Assembly: GCA_013399015.1 (NCBI GenBank)
Contig: VWZX01004704.1
Span: 1-64,000, forward strand
Length of the DNA: 64,000 nt
From: Galbula dea
Lineage: Eukaryota; Chordata; Aves; Piciformes; Galbulidae
Direction: 5' to 3'
Shown: piece by piece, positions 11,382 to 24,712 of the stretch
Position numbering within the stretch: the first letter of the stretch is position 1
How the letters are laid out: every line of letters starts with the position of its first letter
Notes under the pieces: model-generated
What the model was told of the DNA's origin: nothing
Database searches by the model: none
The model's input: only the letters and a program-made list of their open reading frames with translations
Program-made: the position numbers and the translations under genes

Positions 11382-14300
11382 TCTGACAAATTTGGTCACA
11401 ATAGGATAATGCCCAAGGCAGCAATAGAGACATTTCTGGAAGTCTGCCTAGCTCCCCCAAGCCTGCAAGCAGTGCTCTGAAGGACTTTACATCAGTAAGA
11501 GACTCCCAGGGCTTAGAGGCTCTAGGCTGGGTGTATGCACTCTTCCTTGTGTTTCTGGGCTAATTTTCTCAGGGAGAAATCACAGATGGCAGAACTATGT
11601 GGAAGGGAAGTATAATAGCAAAAATGGCAGATAAATGAACCAAACTTCATAGACTTTGGAATAAGTTTGATCTGCTCCTTGTTTGACTCTTGACCTGCTG
11701 CTGAGTAGGGTGGATGGATGAAAGTCACAATTTAAATTAATGATCAGAAAGCCACAGCCTAAGTACCTAGTTTTAATCTTTCTGCATTTCTACACTTCTG
11801 CTCTTTTCCTAAAGGCAAAGTGATTCTTAGTGATGAGTATGTTGTGTTTAGAGCCTGAGAAGGAGGCTGCACCATGCTTAAGTGAGTGGGTCTTCAGTGT
11901 TATATATAGTTATTTAGATTCTAATTGTCTGTATTTCTTGCCTTAGAGAAGGGTGAGTGACAATTTTTTTTTTTGATATCACTTCATACTAATTTGGTCC
12001 CTCTGTATTTCACTGGAAAATGAAATCCAATTGAAAACGCAGAAAGCAAGCATTTAAAAAATGGGTTCTGGTTGGTTAAATAAAACTGCTTAAACTGTAT
12101 GGTGCCACAAAAGAAGAAAGAATAAGTTCATTAAAATGTTATTTGTGTATGTAATAAATTTAACGATACTGTATTATAATGATATATAATAGGAACATAA
12201 TTTTATTATATGAGATGTAAAATATAACCAGTGATATAACCTGATTATTTCTGGCTTTTAAGAATTCAGAACTAGTAGAGGTTATCCTCTCACACTTCAT
12301 CTTTGTTGGACTTGGAAAGGGAACCAGGCTGTCCTTCATTAACATGCAGTAATTTTCTGAACTTTGACTAAACTAATCAGTGTACTGAATTAATTGAAAC
12401 ATTTTTTTTCCCCTCTGCTTTCAAAAAGGTTACTGCTGTCAGAGCCACTTTTGCAGTTCATCAGGCTTTAGCTCCAGGTGCTCAGCCACTGAGTGGATCT
12501 GGCAGCAAGGACATACTGTATAAATTTCTACTGGCATTTTTCATAGATGAGAGTAATCTGAGGTCTTAGCATGTAGGTTGCTAGAACTTCCAGTTTTAAA
12601 TTGTCTGTCTTTCAATTTTGAAAGCTTTTTGTTCAGAAAAAATCGGATTACTTTTAAGTCAGGTATGTTTCCAAAAGTCATAATTCTTTTATTTGTTCTG
12701 GTTCCAAGTCCTCTTTATTACTTTTTCCTTTCATATTACACTGCTCTTCATCCTCTCATCAGGTGGTTTCACTGGATTTTTCTGTTGGGAGGTTTTCATC
12801 AAGTATAGTTTTCTTTCATCTGAGTTTGTAATTTCATGTGTTTACTTCCATTAAATTTCATCAAATTCTTCCTTGTTCAGAAACAAACAAAAAACCCAAA
12901 TAACAAAGCCAATACTGCTAATTACAGCTACAGTGTCTGGGCCACCTCCTGAGAATGGTGCCTTTTAAAGACTTTCAGGTTAGGTCAGTTGTTGCAGGAC
13001 AGTCAGGGGTGGATGTTTCTGCAGATGCAGTCCTCTGATATCCTACACACTGAGCTGGATAAACCTAGCTATGCAAAACTTTAGTAATTGGACTTATAGA
13101 AACTCTGACCACACCTTAAGCCTTGTCTTGGGTGCATATGAACACTGCCTTATGTCTGTGCATATGTACACTCAACTAGAGCTTTGTATGTGTTCTGGGG
13201 TAATCATTAGGTTCCAGGATTACTTCATCCTGGCAGCTATCTCTGAGCCGTGCTGAAGTGCATGGCCAGCTTGGTATTCTGAACAGTGCCAGTGGTATTG
13301 CTGGAACTCACTCTTTGATTTGGATGGTCCTGCAGCTCCTTTAGCACCGGGATTCTCTGTGCCATGGTGAGCGTTAGAAGGAGCCTTCCCAGTGTCTTCC
13401 TGTGGCTCCTCACACCTGCCTTTTGGTCCCTTTTTGGTCTGCTCTCTCCAGCATGACATCCATGTGCCCTGCAACCACGTGGAGCTGCCAGGAGAAGCAT
13501 GGAAAGCAGCCAGGCAGGATTTGGAGGGCAGTGTGCCCTGCAGGTGGTCCTGTCCTCAGGGGAGAGGCAATACCGAGATTCAGCATCACTTACATGTTGA
13601 TCCTTGCCGCTCTGCAGGAGAGTTTGACTGCCTGTGCCAGAGCTCTGCTTGCCTTCCTGGGGCTGTGGTTGGTACAGGGCTATCAAGATGAGCCAGAGCT
13701 TCTGCAGTATCTACGGTTGCATGACTTTTTGTCTCTAGTAAGTGCAGGTGCTGCACTGGTGCAGCAGAGAGATGTTTCCAGCTGGGACATGCCCATGCTT
13801 TCCTGGAAGTGCTGATTGCCCCAGGGATCCAGGCTGCGGGGCATTAGCGATGCTGAGGTCTCATATACTCTCACCTGGGGTTTTCTCAAACCAGCTGGCA
13901 GGGGGACTGCTTCGCAGAGCAGGGACAGCAGCTACACAGCACAGCTTCTACCAAACTGCCCTTTACATCAGCTATGTAGTGGATGAGGAGACGGAGACCC
14001 TTGCTCATTTAGTAAATGTCTTGTTGGTACTGCAGAGGCTGAGTACAGGCCCTAAAACCTGCCTCTTTGCCCACAAAATTTGCCATCCTGGTTTTCCTAT
14101 TTCCTCCCAATTCCAGGTAGCCTTTTTCCAAGGCTGGGTTGCCCATGGAGCACCTCTGGTGCTGGCTGTTCAGTGTGGCGTGTTTGAAAGGATGTGACCC
14201 ACCCACCCCCTGCCACGACCTACCAGGCTGTGCTGACAGCCCCTAACGCAGTGTTGTGTTTCCTGCTCTTGCAGTGGAAAGAGCTTGCAGGTCTTTCTGT

Positions 14301-17300
14301 GACCACCCTGCTGCCAAATCTGCCATCTGTCTTACCATACCCTCTGTGCCTCCCACCCCACGGCTTCTCTCCTCTTGAAGCCTTGTCCCTTTCCCAGTCT
14401 ATCTGCTCTACATGTCCAGATGTGAGACTCCCTTCTGTGTCTGAAGGGAAAGAAACCATTTCTTGTGTTTTCCTCTATCACATCCATTGCTCCCAATGCC
14501 CTTTGTGCTGGCTGTGGGCAGCTGGTGGGCACAGCCAGGGCAGGGAGGCAGAACGATGGGTGCAGGCAGCAGAGGCTGCAGGCTGACTGTCTGTGCCCCA
14601 CTCAGTCCCATGTGCTGGACCATCCACTTGGCCCAGTAAGTGTATGTTGTGAGGGATCCTGAAGCCCAGTCCTTCCCATGCATCTTATCCCCACTCCTGC
14701 TGGCTTAGGATGCACTGACATGCCTATCCCAACAGTTCTGTGATTTCCATTTGACTTCCTAGGTCCTCTCTGTGGAGGAGATAAGAGCAAGCTGGTGGGT
14801 GTGATGGGCTCTCTGCTCAGTTCTGCTTGGCTCTATTCTGCCCTGTGGCAGGTACATGGCTAAGGCTATGCTTGGATGCTCTGGACAAGGAAAATTCCCC
14901 AGGGTTGATGGAATCAATGGGGACACATTGTCTTGTTGGTGTACACAGGCACCCCTTCCACCTGGAGGAGGCTGGAGCCACTGGTGTTTTGCAGAACTGT
15001 ACAACTGCAGCTTCACGCGTGCCTGGGAGAGCTGCCTCTCTGCCCAGACATAGCAGCAGCAGCTTTCCTCAGATCTCCCATGAAGGCTATGTGGGATGCA
15101 GAGATGGCTGGATGTGTGTCCCAGCAGCCTGAGGAGATTGACTGCATGCTCTCTCTGCTGCCTCAGTGAAAAGCAGCACTTGGCTGGCCACACATGGGGG
15201 AGGATTTGATGGGAGAGCAAGTGGCTGGCCTACAGCCCAGGCAAAGGTAGCACAATTTAGTGCTGAGACTTTGTTCAGTCTCTTCCCTGCTCCTTTTCAA
15301 GGACCAAAATTGCTTGCACATGAGAGGATAGGTGGTGATTTGGTGGGCCCTTTATGGATGTATCTCCAGGGGATAAAGGTGGCTGAGTCAGGCCTTGAGA
15401 AGCACCTTCTCTCCTTGTCCTGTGGTAGCAGGCCCCTGTGTTCTCCATGAAAGGCTTCCCCTTCTCTTTGATGCACTGTTGACTCAACTGTTATGCTGAG
15501 AGCTAATCCCTCTGGCACAGCTGGATGCAGCTAGCGCAGGGGCTGCTGGGACCATCCCTGCTTGTGCAACCTTCCAGTGCTGGGGCCTTCACTGAGCTGC
15601 CAGCTCCCACACTCCCAGGGCAGTGTGATTCATCCTGGTCATCTGGTGTTACCCAGATCTGCTCGTAAGCTGGGCAGAGGTGGGAGGAAAACCTCAGCAG
15701 GGCCAGGATTGGTGAGCAGTGTGCTTGTGGGCTGCTGCTGCAGCCTAAACCTTGCTCTGCTACTTTCACTGAACACAGGCAGTAGAAATGTTCTAGCTCT
15801 GCAGATAGTCTGAGATAATATTTTATGTGTGTGTATAGTGTTGTAACCCACTGCTCTCAGGAAGAAGTTTTTGTGCTTGCAGACAGGCGATCTGGGCAAG
15901 GCAGGAGTATTTCTTTGCTCCTGCAGTAAAATCAGCTGCAGGGGACATTGTGGCTGCTCAGAGCTGGGGAGGAGTGAAGAGGAGGAGGCTGGCAGCAACC
16001 AGGTGCCAAGGCCTCTCCCAGAACAGTGTGGAGGGAGGTGTGCAGGTGACCTGAGGAGAAGGAGATCAGTGGGACAAGCACGATGCTGCCCACCTTATAC
16101 TGGCCCCTGTAAGGCTGTAGGATGAGGGTGCTAGGTGACAGGGTGCCCCCAGGTCCCTATCAGGCATCAACAGGCTGGAGAGGTGCAAAGCTGATCCCTG
16201 CTAGCCCGCCATCACACAACAGGTTTGCAAACATCAGCCATGAGGAGGGCTGGCTGGAGCTCAGCAGCTCAGAGCAACTGTGCAGGGGACTTGAAATGCA
16301 CCCCCTTTCTCCACCAGGGCAGTGGTGATGTCCCTGCCATGCCCACGCCACCCTGGCTGGACAGGACACCGGCATGCAAAGCCACAGGAATTGCCTGGTC
16401 CAAGCAATGTGTTATTGGGCTTTCTGGTCCACATCCCCTTATGCACAGCCTAAGTTCTCTCCTTCTTAGTCTTCTCCTTCCTTCTGCCCTGTGATGAGGT
16501 TCCCTTTGCTCAATAGTGATGGCTGTAACTGTGATGGCTGCTTCCATGGCTGGCAGTCTCTTTGCAGCAGGTGGCTTTATAAAAGGCAGCAGATAAACCT
16601 CCCACTCTCCTCTCCACCTCCCACAGCACCCTGCTCCCCAAACAGTGGAAAAAACTTGGGGAGGAAAAAACTGCCTTTTCCACTATCTCCATCCTGTCTT
16701 TTCTCCCATCTCTAGGGAACACAGTGCTGCTGGCACCTTGTGGCACTATGAAAGATGCCTGTGACCCAGTGACAGCTTCAGGCTGGCTCCCAGCTGTGTG
16801 ACTGTGGCAGAGCTGCTCATGGCTTCTCTGTAGGTTTCCACAAGGGAGTGGTTTCCCTAGCAGAGGTGGCACTTTCCTTCACAAAGGCCTTAAAATCCTT
16901 CTGTGTTTGAGCACAATTACCCGGGTAGAGGAAGAGCAATCTGCCTGTAAATGCCCACCATTCCACCACTGTCACAGCCTTGCTGAGAAGTGCTTTTCTT
17001 GTCCTTCAATGCCAAATGGGAACTGCTGCTGCTAGCTGTGTGTGGGCACAGCATACCATGGTCTTGGAGCTGGCACATAATAAGTAACCTGAGGGTACCT
17101 TTTGCAGGGAAGCTCAAGTCCTTCCCACAGGGAGCAGGGTCTCAAAGTTGTCCTCTTCTGTGTGTATCGCCATTAATTAACTGCAAGCACAGGGGTTGCT
17201 TTGCGAACTGCCAACAGCATTCAGCAGCTCCAAGCAGGGATCTGGTGGTACCAAAGGGGCTCTTTACTAGTAGTTTTCCTGAAATACTGTTTTCCTGAAT

Positions 17301-17366
17301 GCATGTGCTTGTATGTAATGTTAACTGAGAGCCCCGGGATGACCCTGCAGTCAGCCCCAGCTTTTT

Positions 17367-17690
17367 CATAGAATCATAGAGAAGTTTGGGTTGGAAGGGA
17401 CCTTCAAAAGTCCAACCTCCTTATAGTGAACAGGGACATCTCCAACTAGATCCAGTTGCTCAGAGCCCTATCAAACCTGACCTTGAATGTTTCCAGGAGT
17501 GAGGCATCCACCATCTCTGAGCAACCTGTTCCAGTGTTTCACCACCCTCATTGTAAAAAAAAAAAATCTTCCTTATATCTGGTCTGTATCTACACACTTA
17601 TAGTTTAAAACTATTTCCCCTTGTCCTGTCAGTACAGGACTAAGTCTGTCCTCATCTTTATTACAAGTCCCCTTTCCTGGCTCTCTGCTC
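17367..17690 (-). repeat. CR1 LINE 3' fragment, reverse
   Basis: It begins with CATAGAATCATAGA and GGGTTGGAAGGGACCTTC, the reverse complement of the CR1 3' terminus. It continues through the typical GTTCCAGTGTTTCACCACCC and CCCCTTGTCCTGTCAGTACA blocks. The element therefore points left and is 5'-truncated at its right end. An internal run of 12 A lies near 17556. It sits in the presumed intron 1 of TMEM63C. Confidence 0.93.
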
Positions 17691-20600
17691 CCAGCCATTG
17701 CCCATCAGCAGTCTGGCAGCTCCATGCCCTGTACCTGGGATAGGCCTGGCCTGGGTAATCCTTCATGCTGAAGAGCATCAATTTAAGTGTTATCAGAGGA
17801 CAAGGGTGCATGGTGCAGAATGAGTGATGGGCTCCTGCCCTGGGCACCTTGCAGAGCAATTAGCTCATGTTTACCTGGTGCTTTGTGCACACAAAGTGCT
17901 GGATGAAGGACTAAGCATGCTGTGTGCACAGGAGGGTATTGAAATAAAAACCAAACATGGGTTAGAGCCAGCCTGCAGTGGTGTAAAGGGCTGGGGGTGG
18001 AACAAATAAAGTCAACTCTGGTTCTTCCTTCCCAGTTGCTGTGCACTGGCTCCAGCATCTACTGGCTTGCACATATGCAGAGAGAACCTGGAGAAGAGCT
18101 GCTCTGTGCATGGCATCTCTCATGTGCTGGCCCAAACAAACCTTCCAGGCTGTGGATCTCACCGTAAGCACCATTTGCTCTAGATTGCCTGAGGTTTGGC
18201 TTTATTCTTGCACTGAGGAGCACTGCAGTGAGTCTGTGCTGGACTTCTTGGTACACATCATCCCTCTGGGAGAAGGGGCTTGTGCAAGTGCACATATTGC
18301 AAGGGAAGGCCACAAATATCATCCTGCAGACAGCTTGGCAGGAGGCTGAGGGCTAGGATGCCTTCTTCAAAAACCTTGTACATGGAGTTTAGTCAGTCCC
18401 AGTGCCAAAACATGGCTACCACAGGCCTGCATGGCAGTGCCTGGGAGGAAGGAGAGGTCTGGGGGAAGCAGAAGCTGAGAGTGACAAGGCAGCCACTACA
18501 GGAGCCCATGGCAGGGAAGAGTTTTGCTCTCAAATGCTATATTGGTTTCAGGTGAGTCCCTGGGGCAGGATAATCCTGCACAGGGTTTCCTCAAGATAGT
18601 GGCAACCCCCATGAGAGCAGAAAAACTTGCTTGACTCTCCAAATTGGTGTCACAGTCTTGCCCTCCTGGGGGGTTGTTTGCATGGTCAGTGCTGGCAGGT
18701 AGGTTGGGAGTGGTAAGTGAGGAAAGGAGAGTGGAGAAGGCACTCATTTTCTGTCCCAGGATCTGACACTTCTTCCCTTGTCCTGCTGCCTGTATGGTCC
18801 CCTGAGGTGTGTTCCTGTGCCTCCATGTTGTCCCTTTCTGTGGGGTGCTCCTGAGGACTGGGTACACACACTTACTACAGAAGCAGTGATGCCAAAGATG
18901 GGCTCACCACTGGAGGAAAGGGGCTTGCCATGAGATTTGCATTCCCAGGGCCTGGACAGGCTTGTGGGCCAGCTGCTCTCCCCCACCAACCTGCCTTGGC
19001 TGGCAGTGAACCTGGCGGGCATTTGTGCCCCTTGGTGGGAAAGCAGTGCCAGAGCTTACAGGTGGGGAAGGTGATGTTTCTTTACACCATCTTTAATCAG
19101 GTTTATTTTACTCAGCCATGTGTTCACACTCATTTTCTTATTGGTCCAATTCACTTCCACACTCATACCCACCATCCTTAACGAGCGCCCTGGCACATGT
19201 GGTCACTCATGTATGATATGGAGACAAGGGACACTGGCTACTGACTCCTCCAGACCTCTCTGTGTAATCACATCTTCAATGGCAATGACAATACTAGTCT
19301 TTGAGGAAGCGTTTTATACCTGTTAGGAGTCATCAGTTGCTGTAGAGTGGTCCTTTGCCTCCAGCCCTTTCTGACTCCAGCCTCTGTAGCTCACCAGCCA
19401 GGTTGCCCCTCATGGTAGTATGGTTCTTCTTGTTTTGAAGGTGTGTCTGGTTTCCAGCAGGCTATCACAACAGGCTGGTGTATGTCACCTGTGAGGCAGC
19501 TGCCATCCTGCTAGTAACGGGATGGAGCCTTCTGCTGTTAAGTTGTATGTGCTGCAACCTTAGCATGCTGTGGGTGCAGCATTCACACCAGTGTCACTGT
19601 GTCTGCTACCAATCTCTGCATCCAGCACCTTGGCTCCCCAGCAAGGATGGATGAGGCCCGTGGTATGCTTGTTCTCTTGTGCACTGAACCCAAAGGACAG
19701 AGAGGTCACCATGCCCTTTCATGCCAAAACTGCCTCTGTCAGGGTGTGCGCTGAGCTCAGCGCAGGCTGTTGATGAGCCTTTTCCCAGCCTGAGGTTGTT
19801 CATTAGCTGTGCTGAGTCAGTGGCAGTGGCTCTGGTTTCCTGGCCTCCCTGTCACTGCAGTCCCACAAGGTCGGTCACTGCAGTCCTACGAGACGGGATG
19901 CTTGCTGGAGCTTCTCCTCCCTGCGCAGTCATGGGCACACCAGGGCACAAACCTAATCTCATTACAGTAGTCATTGTTTTCCCCTCCCACAACCTGGCCG
20001 CATCTCCTTGCGAAAGAAGAAAGATGCAGAGGCTGTCAGGTAGCAGAGATGATTGCTTCCTAGGAGACGTGGTCTGGCTCCTCAGCCTGGCTTTTTTGCC
20101 CAGCTTTACATGGCCACAGACAGCTCCATTAGCAGCCCTGTGCCCCAGCTGCCCACCTGCCAGCCAAAATGAGTAATCTTCTCCCTGCCGGAACAGGATG
20201 GTAAGGCTTGGTGAGCACAGACATGCCAAAAAGCCCAGCTTAGTCATCTGAATGCTCCCAAGACTCTTGTTTTGGTGTTTTGCTACTCCAGCTGTCTGTG
20301 AATCCCCTAGCAAATGAGTTTGCTGGCAGGGTGCTTCTAGGGAAAGAAATTTTGAAGAATTGCATTCTCATCAAAGACATGCCTTAGTTTTAATTGGAAA
20401 TCTGATCTCTGGATTAGTGCCCACCCAACTGGAGAGAAGCAGCATATGCTGCTGTATCAACAGAACAAACAGGGCACTGAATATTCAAGGCAAACCTCAC
20501 ACGCTCAAAATGCTTCATAGAAATTATCCAATTTGGTTTCAATGGCAAATCTCATACATTCACTGTCCATTCACTGCCATCCCGAAGAGGAGAAAGAAGG

Positions 20601-23600
20601 ATTACCTTTATTGCTCTACATGTTCTGACCATATTTTAGCATCTTTCCTCTAAGACCTAGATTAGGTAGATCATATATTGTGTTTTCTGCCTCTGTGGTA
20701 TTGTTTCATTTTCCTAGCTGCAGCCCTGTTAACTGTGTTTCTTGACTTGCCCATTGCTGTCACTTCTCCAGGACAGTGGCTGCTCTAAGGGATGCCTGTC
20801 TGTGGTTGGCATCTGAGGGCACTGCCTCATATACAGCTAATGGGAAGCTCTCCCAACACCTTCTGGAGGTGAAGGTGCCCACCCAGCTCTCTTACAACCA
20901 TATTTCCTCCTCCAGCCCTTAAAGATTGGGAAAAGCACAATGGCAGTGGTATAACTGGGAACAGGAACTGGTCTGGTGATGCTGTGGGGTTTTTTTCAGA
21001 TCTTTAAAATACAATCATGGAGTGCTCTCACCAGAGTATTGCAAAATGCTGAATAGGTCTGGGGTCAAAATTTACTTTAGGTGTTTTAACACTTACTTTA
21101 AGTCTGACCTATGGTGCCTGTGTGTTCTCTGACTCTCTATCAAATCAGGTATCTCCGCTAATTGGAGGAAGGTTGAACATGTCCTACAGGTCTGAGTTCA
21201 AGCTGTTCCTGAGCAGAAATCTCTGACCATTTGTGCTGCATGTGCTGTTCCTAGAACATTTACATGATTTACTTTTAGCTCTTTGTTCCCAATGGTTATT
21301 TTAATGGTAACACTGCAGCTACATAATTTGCATAAGCTTTTCTAACGGCAGCACCACAAAACGGGAGATTAGCTGGAACAAATGGTCTAGAAAAGTACTG
21401 GTTTGGGTATTTGGAGGTGGGTTTCTATGAGTGTCTGCAGGTGAAAGGACCAGGGAAAAGGCAGGAGAATGAGCTTCAGAGGAGCTGTGATATATTGAAA
21501 GGACTGTGTTACAGGCCTGAGTATGATATGGTGGCTTCTTTGGGCAATGGAGTTGCAGGAAAGAGAGGGGACAGAGCTGGACTGGTGGCTTCAGGTGTCT
21601 TCTACTCCTGAAATTTCTCTGGGCAGTTAAGGCTCTGGCATTGAAACAGCCATGTTGTGTGAAGAGACAAGAACCTGTTGGGCTGGGTGAATCAAGGCTT
21701 TGGGAGGCTTGCAGGCAGGAGAGCTTGGAGCAGGAGATACTAGCACCATCTCCAGGAGGAACCCATTGCTTTTGGCCACCAGGAGCAATATATCCACTTC
21801 TGGGGGAAGGGAGCAGCAACAAGGACTTGATAGGGAAAGACAAGCTGTACCGCTCCCTTCAAAATCCCCCTCACCCTGCCATCCTCTGGCAGGATGTTCC
21901 TCCTACGAGCATGAAGATGGTGCCTAGAAACAAGCTGGAGGATCTTACCACTTGGTAGTGGAGTGGTGGTGGTGTAGAAGGTACTTGGAGGTTTCTATGA
22001 GTCTCCTTGGTTTCTTGCTGAAGGTCCAAGTGCTCCTTTTGTCAGAGACATTCTCCTTGTTAACAAAAAGGCAGTGAATTATTTAGCAGCTGAAAATGCC
22101 AGATGGTGATGGCTCTGCTGCTTACAGGAGGAGGGGAAGGAGGGAGATGTGCACATGGGGAGAACAGATTAAGAACATCTCTGCAGAAAAGGGCTGACCC
22201 AGCCAGAGGTCCTGGTGGCCCAGGTGGTTTCAGAGTTACCTGAGGGCAAGCATGGGGCAGGTGGGCCAGGGCAAAGAGCTGCAACTTGCCAGAATGGCCT
22301 GCTTATTTCCCCTTGTTGGAGTTCCCTCTTCAGGGGTTGTTATCCCAATGGGTCCATGCTGAGCCTTGAGGTACAGGACTCTCAACCCTGGCTGGGAGGC
22401 TGGCCATGGCTGAAGACACTACAGGGAGGCTTTGCCAGCCCACCCCCCTACTTCACACTTGGCCGCAGGACAGACTCAGCCCCAAGTCTACTGCAGTGCC
22501 CTTTGGAGCAGTATCAGCATACCTCAGGTAACCCAGCAGTTCCTTTGGGAGCCATACTAGTGGCCAGCTGTTCCAGCTTGGACTATGATATCTTCAGACA
22601 CTATGGACTGATCAGATCAATAAGTATATGGCTAGGGACCTCTGAGGAGAACTGGAGATGCTATAGGAAGCATGGGCAGATCTGTAGCAGACATTGAAGC
22701 CCATGACCAAGATGATGCTGCACCATATGCATAGTCAGAGGGACTGCCATGGATCTGAGTGTCCTGGAGATCTGGATGCCTATAGTTCAGTGGCTTCTGA
22801 CATCCCTTCAAGGCATCAATGCAGGTAGCGAGATGCCAGCCTAACTCTGGAGTGGGTTGAACCTCAGACCCTGCTGCACTCATAGCCTTGGTCTAAGCAT
22901 TCCAGCTACTCTTTGGCTTCCAGTGGGGACTTTTCTTTGGGCTTGAATTTATTCTTCAGGAATGAAGTAAGTAGCAAGTCACTATCTCTGTATGTTTAAT
23001 TTGGAAAATGCAAGCAGGCATCAAGAGTAGTTCTTAAGTTCTTCAGCCATTTGAGAGCTTGGGTTGAGAGTCGCTTGGGAACCCCTGTTGTCCACCTGGT
23101 TGCATTTGTCAGGGTGTCAGAGTCTTTTAAAACCTTTTTTTTTGTTTGTTTTCCAGCTCTGTGTTTGAAAACTTCCCTCTTCCTAAGTCTTTCCTTTCCA
23201 TGGACAAATTGGTCAAAGAGAGTCAGTGTTTCCAGTGTGTAACCTGTGCCAGCTCTGGCCCCAACACCCCCAGCCTATCTGCTCTGCTCAGCCATGAGGT
23301 GGGGGTCTCTAGGCTCCTCAGGAGCATTATGACAGGACTAACCTCCTCAAGCAGGAACCTGCATGGTCTATGAAAGACAGAGGATAAGGCTACAACAGTG
23401 TACATAAAACTATGTGCTACTGTAGTCTCCCATCTGTCACACTGACACAGCAGAAGTAAATGTTTCCCAACAAAAGCAAATCTGTGTAGAGCTCAGGAAG
23501 ATCCCCTTTCTAAGCCAAGGCATTTGTGTGTGCTGTTTCTGTGCTCCCCAAGGACCTCTCAATCAGGTTTCCTTTGGTGTTGAAGAAGAGTTGATGCTGT

Positions 23601-24397
23601 TTGGTCTTGATGGGAAAAATATCATAAACACTGCATGTCCAGGTCCCTTGAGGTGCTTGCTGGCTTTGTTTGCATCCTCCTCCATTGCTTAGTCAGATCA
23701 TGTCTCCTGCTCCCTTTCCTCCTGTAGAGGCTGGCCTCCATCTGATCCATGTGGGATGTGAGCATCCTGCAGCAGGGGTCAGCTGTTACTGAGTGCCTGC
23801 AAGGGCTACAGCAGGGTCCAAGTTGTGGCTGGATTACAGATAAAAGGGAGGGGGATGAATGCCCCATAGCTTGAATTCAAAGCTTACAGGAGTACAAGTT
23901 AGTAAGGATGCTGAGGTTTCACATGGCCTTTTTACTGGCCACAATATACTGAACACAGCAGACAGCTCCTGTGTCACGTAGATCATGATGCTAGAGGAGA
24001 AGGGAGGGCTTAGAGATGTTCCACACGCAGTAAATATCTGGCTGTGGGGAGTGAAGCAAGTACAGCCACCGCAGCCCAATTATTAACATCATCATTGCTC
24101 TTGTTCTCAGAAACTCAAGCAAATGCTTCGGCTCCTGCCTGCTGAGCACACCAGGGGGACAATGACTCAACCCAGCTTCCAGGACTGAGGGACACAGTTG
24201 GTGAGACACCTGTCTTGGGTATGACAGAGACAACCAAATAGTATGTGGTTTAATGGGGTGGGGAAAGGGGATGAGGTAGCTGTGAGATTTCTTTAGCAGC
24301 ACCCTCTGCCTTGTGTCCCACAGCCCCTCCCTGGGAGGGACTGGGACTGGAGAAACTCCAAGGTCACCAGCCAGTTCTCTTCTCTCCCTGCCCTTAG

Positions 24398-24712
24398 TGA
24401 GCTTCTCAGGCCTCATCAGAGGACCTGGAAGAGCCACATCCCTTTTTCAAGCAAAGTCTTCTCCACCTGCAGTCCTGTCCCTGTGTTGTGGGGTGAGGCC
24501 CCACCACAGCAGCAATGGAGAGTGTGTACTCGGTGGAGCCAGCAACTGATGGTGCCAGCCCCACCTCGCTGGACATGCTCAGCTTCCTGGATGTCCTGGT
24601 GAACAGCACAGAGGAGCAATGCTTCAGTGCCCGCTCCCGTAGCACAGTCCTGGAAGGGCTGCCATTTGGTGGTGTACCTACTGTGCTTGCCATCAACTTC
24701 ATCCTTTGGCTG
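24398..24712 (+). CDS. TMEM63C: TMEM63C coding exon 1 with start codon
   Basis: The ATG is at 24515 and the exon ends at the TGG CTG | GTGAGT donor. It encodes residues 1-66: a lumenal or extracellular N terminus with an N-S-T glycosylation sequon at residue 30, then the start of the first hydrophobic helix. The acceptor is CCCTTAG (exon from 24398) or CTTCTCAG (from 24410), so the 5' UTR part is uncertain. Confidence 0.9.

Larger units (their letters stand above)
7800..24397 (+). other. TMEM63C: Probable TMEM63C intron 1, non-coding
   Basis: About 16.6 kb separates the CpG island from the first coding exon. I recognise no coding exon on either strand; the longest frames, such as 151 codons at 13742, have no family features. 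The stretch holds CR1 fragments near 11235 and 17367 and an AT-rich part around 11.8-12.9 kb. Calling it an intron depends on the island being the TMEM63C promoter. Further non-coding 5' exons could be hidden in it. Confidence 0.5.

Noticed and set aside
13742..14197. 151-codon plus-strand open frame in the presumed TMEM63C intron 1
   Set aside because: No recognisable family or domain, and no clear splice partners.
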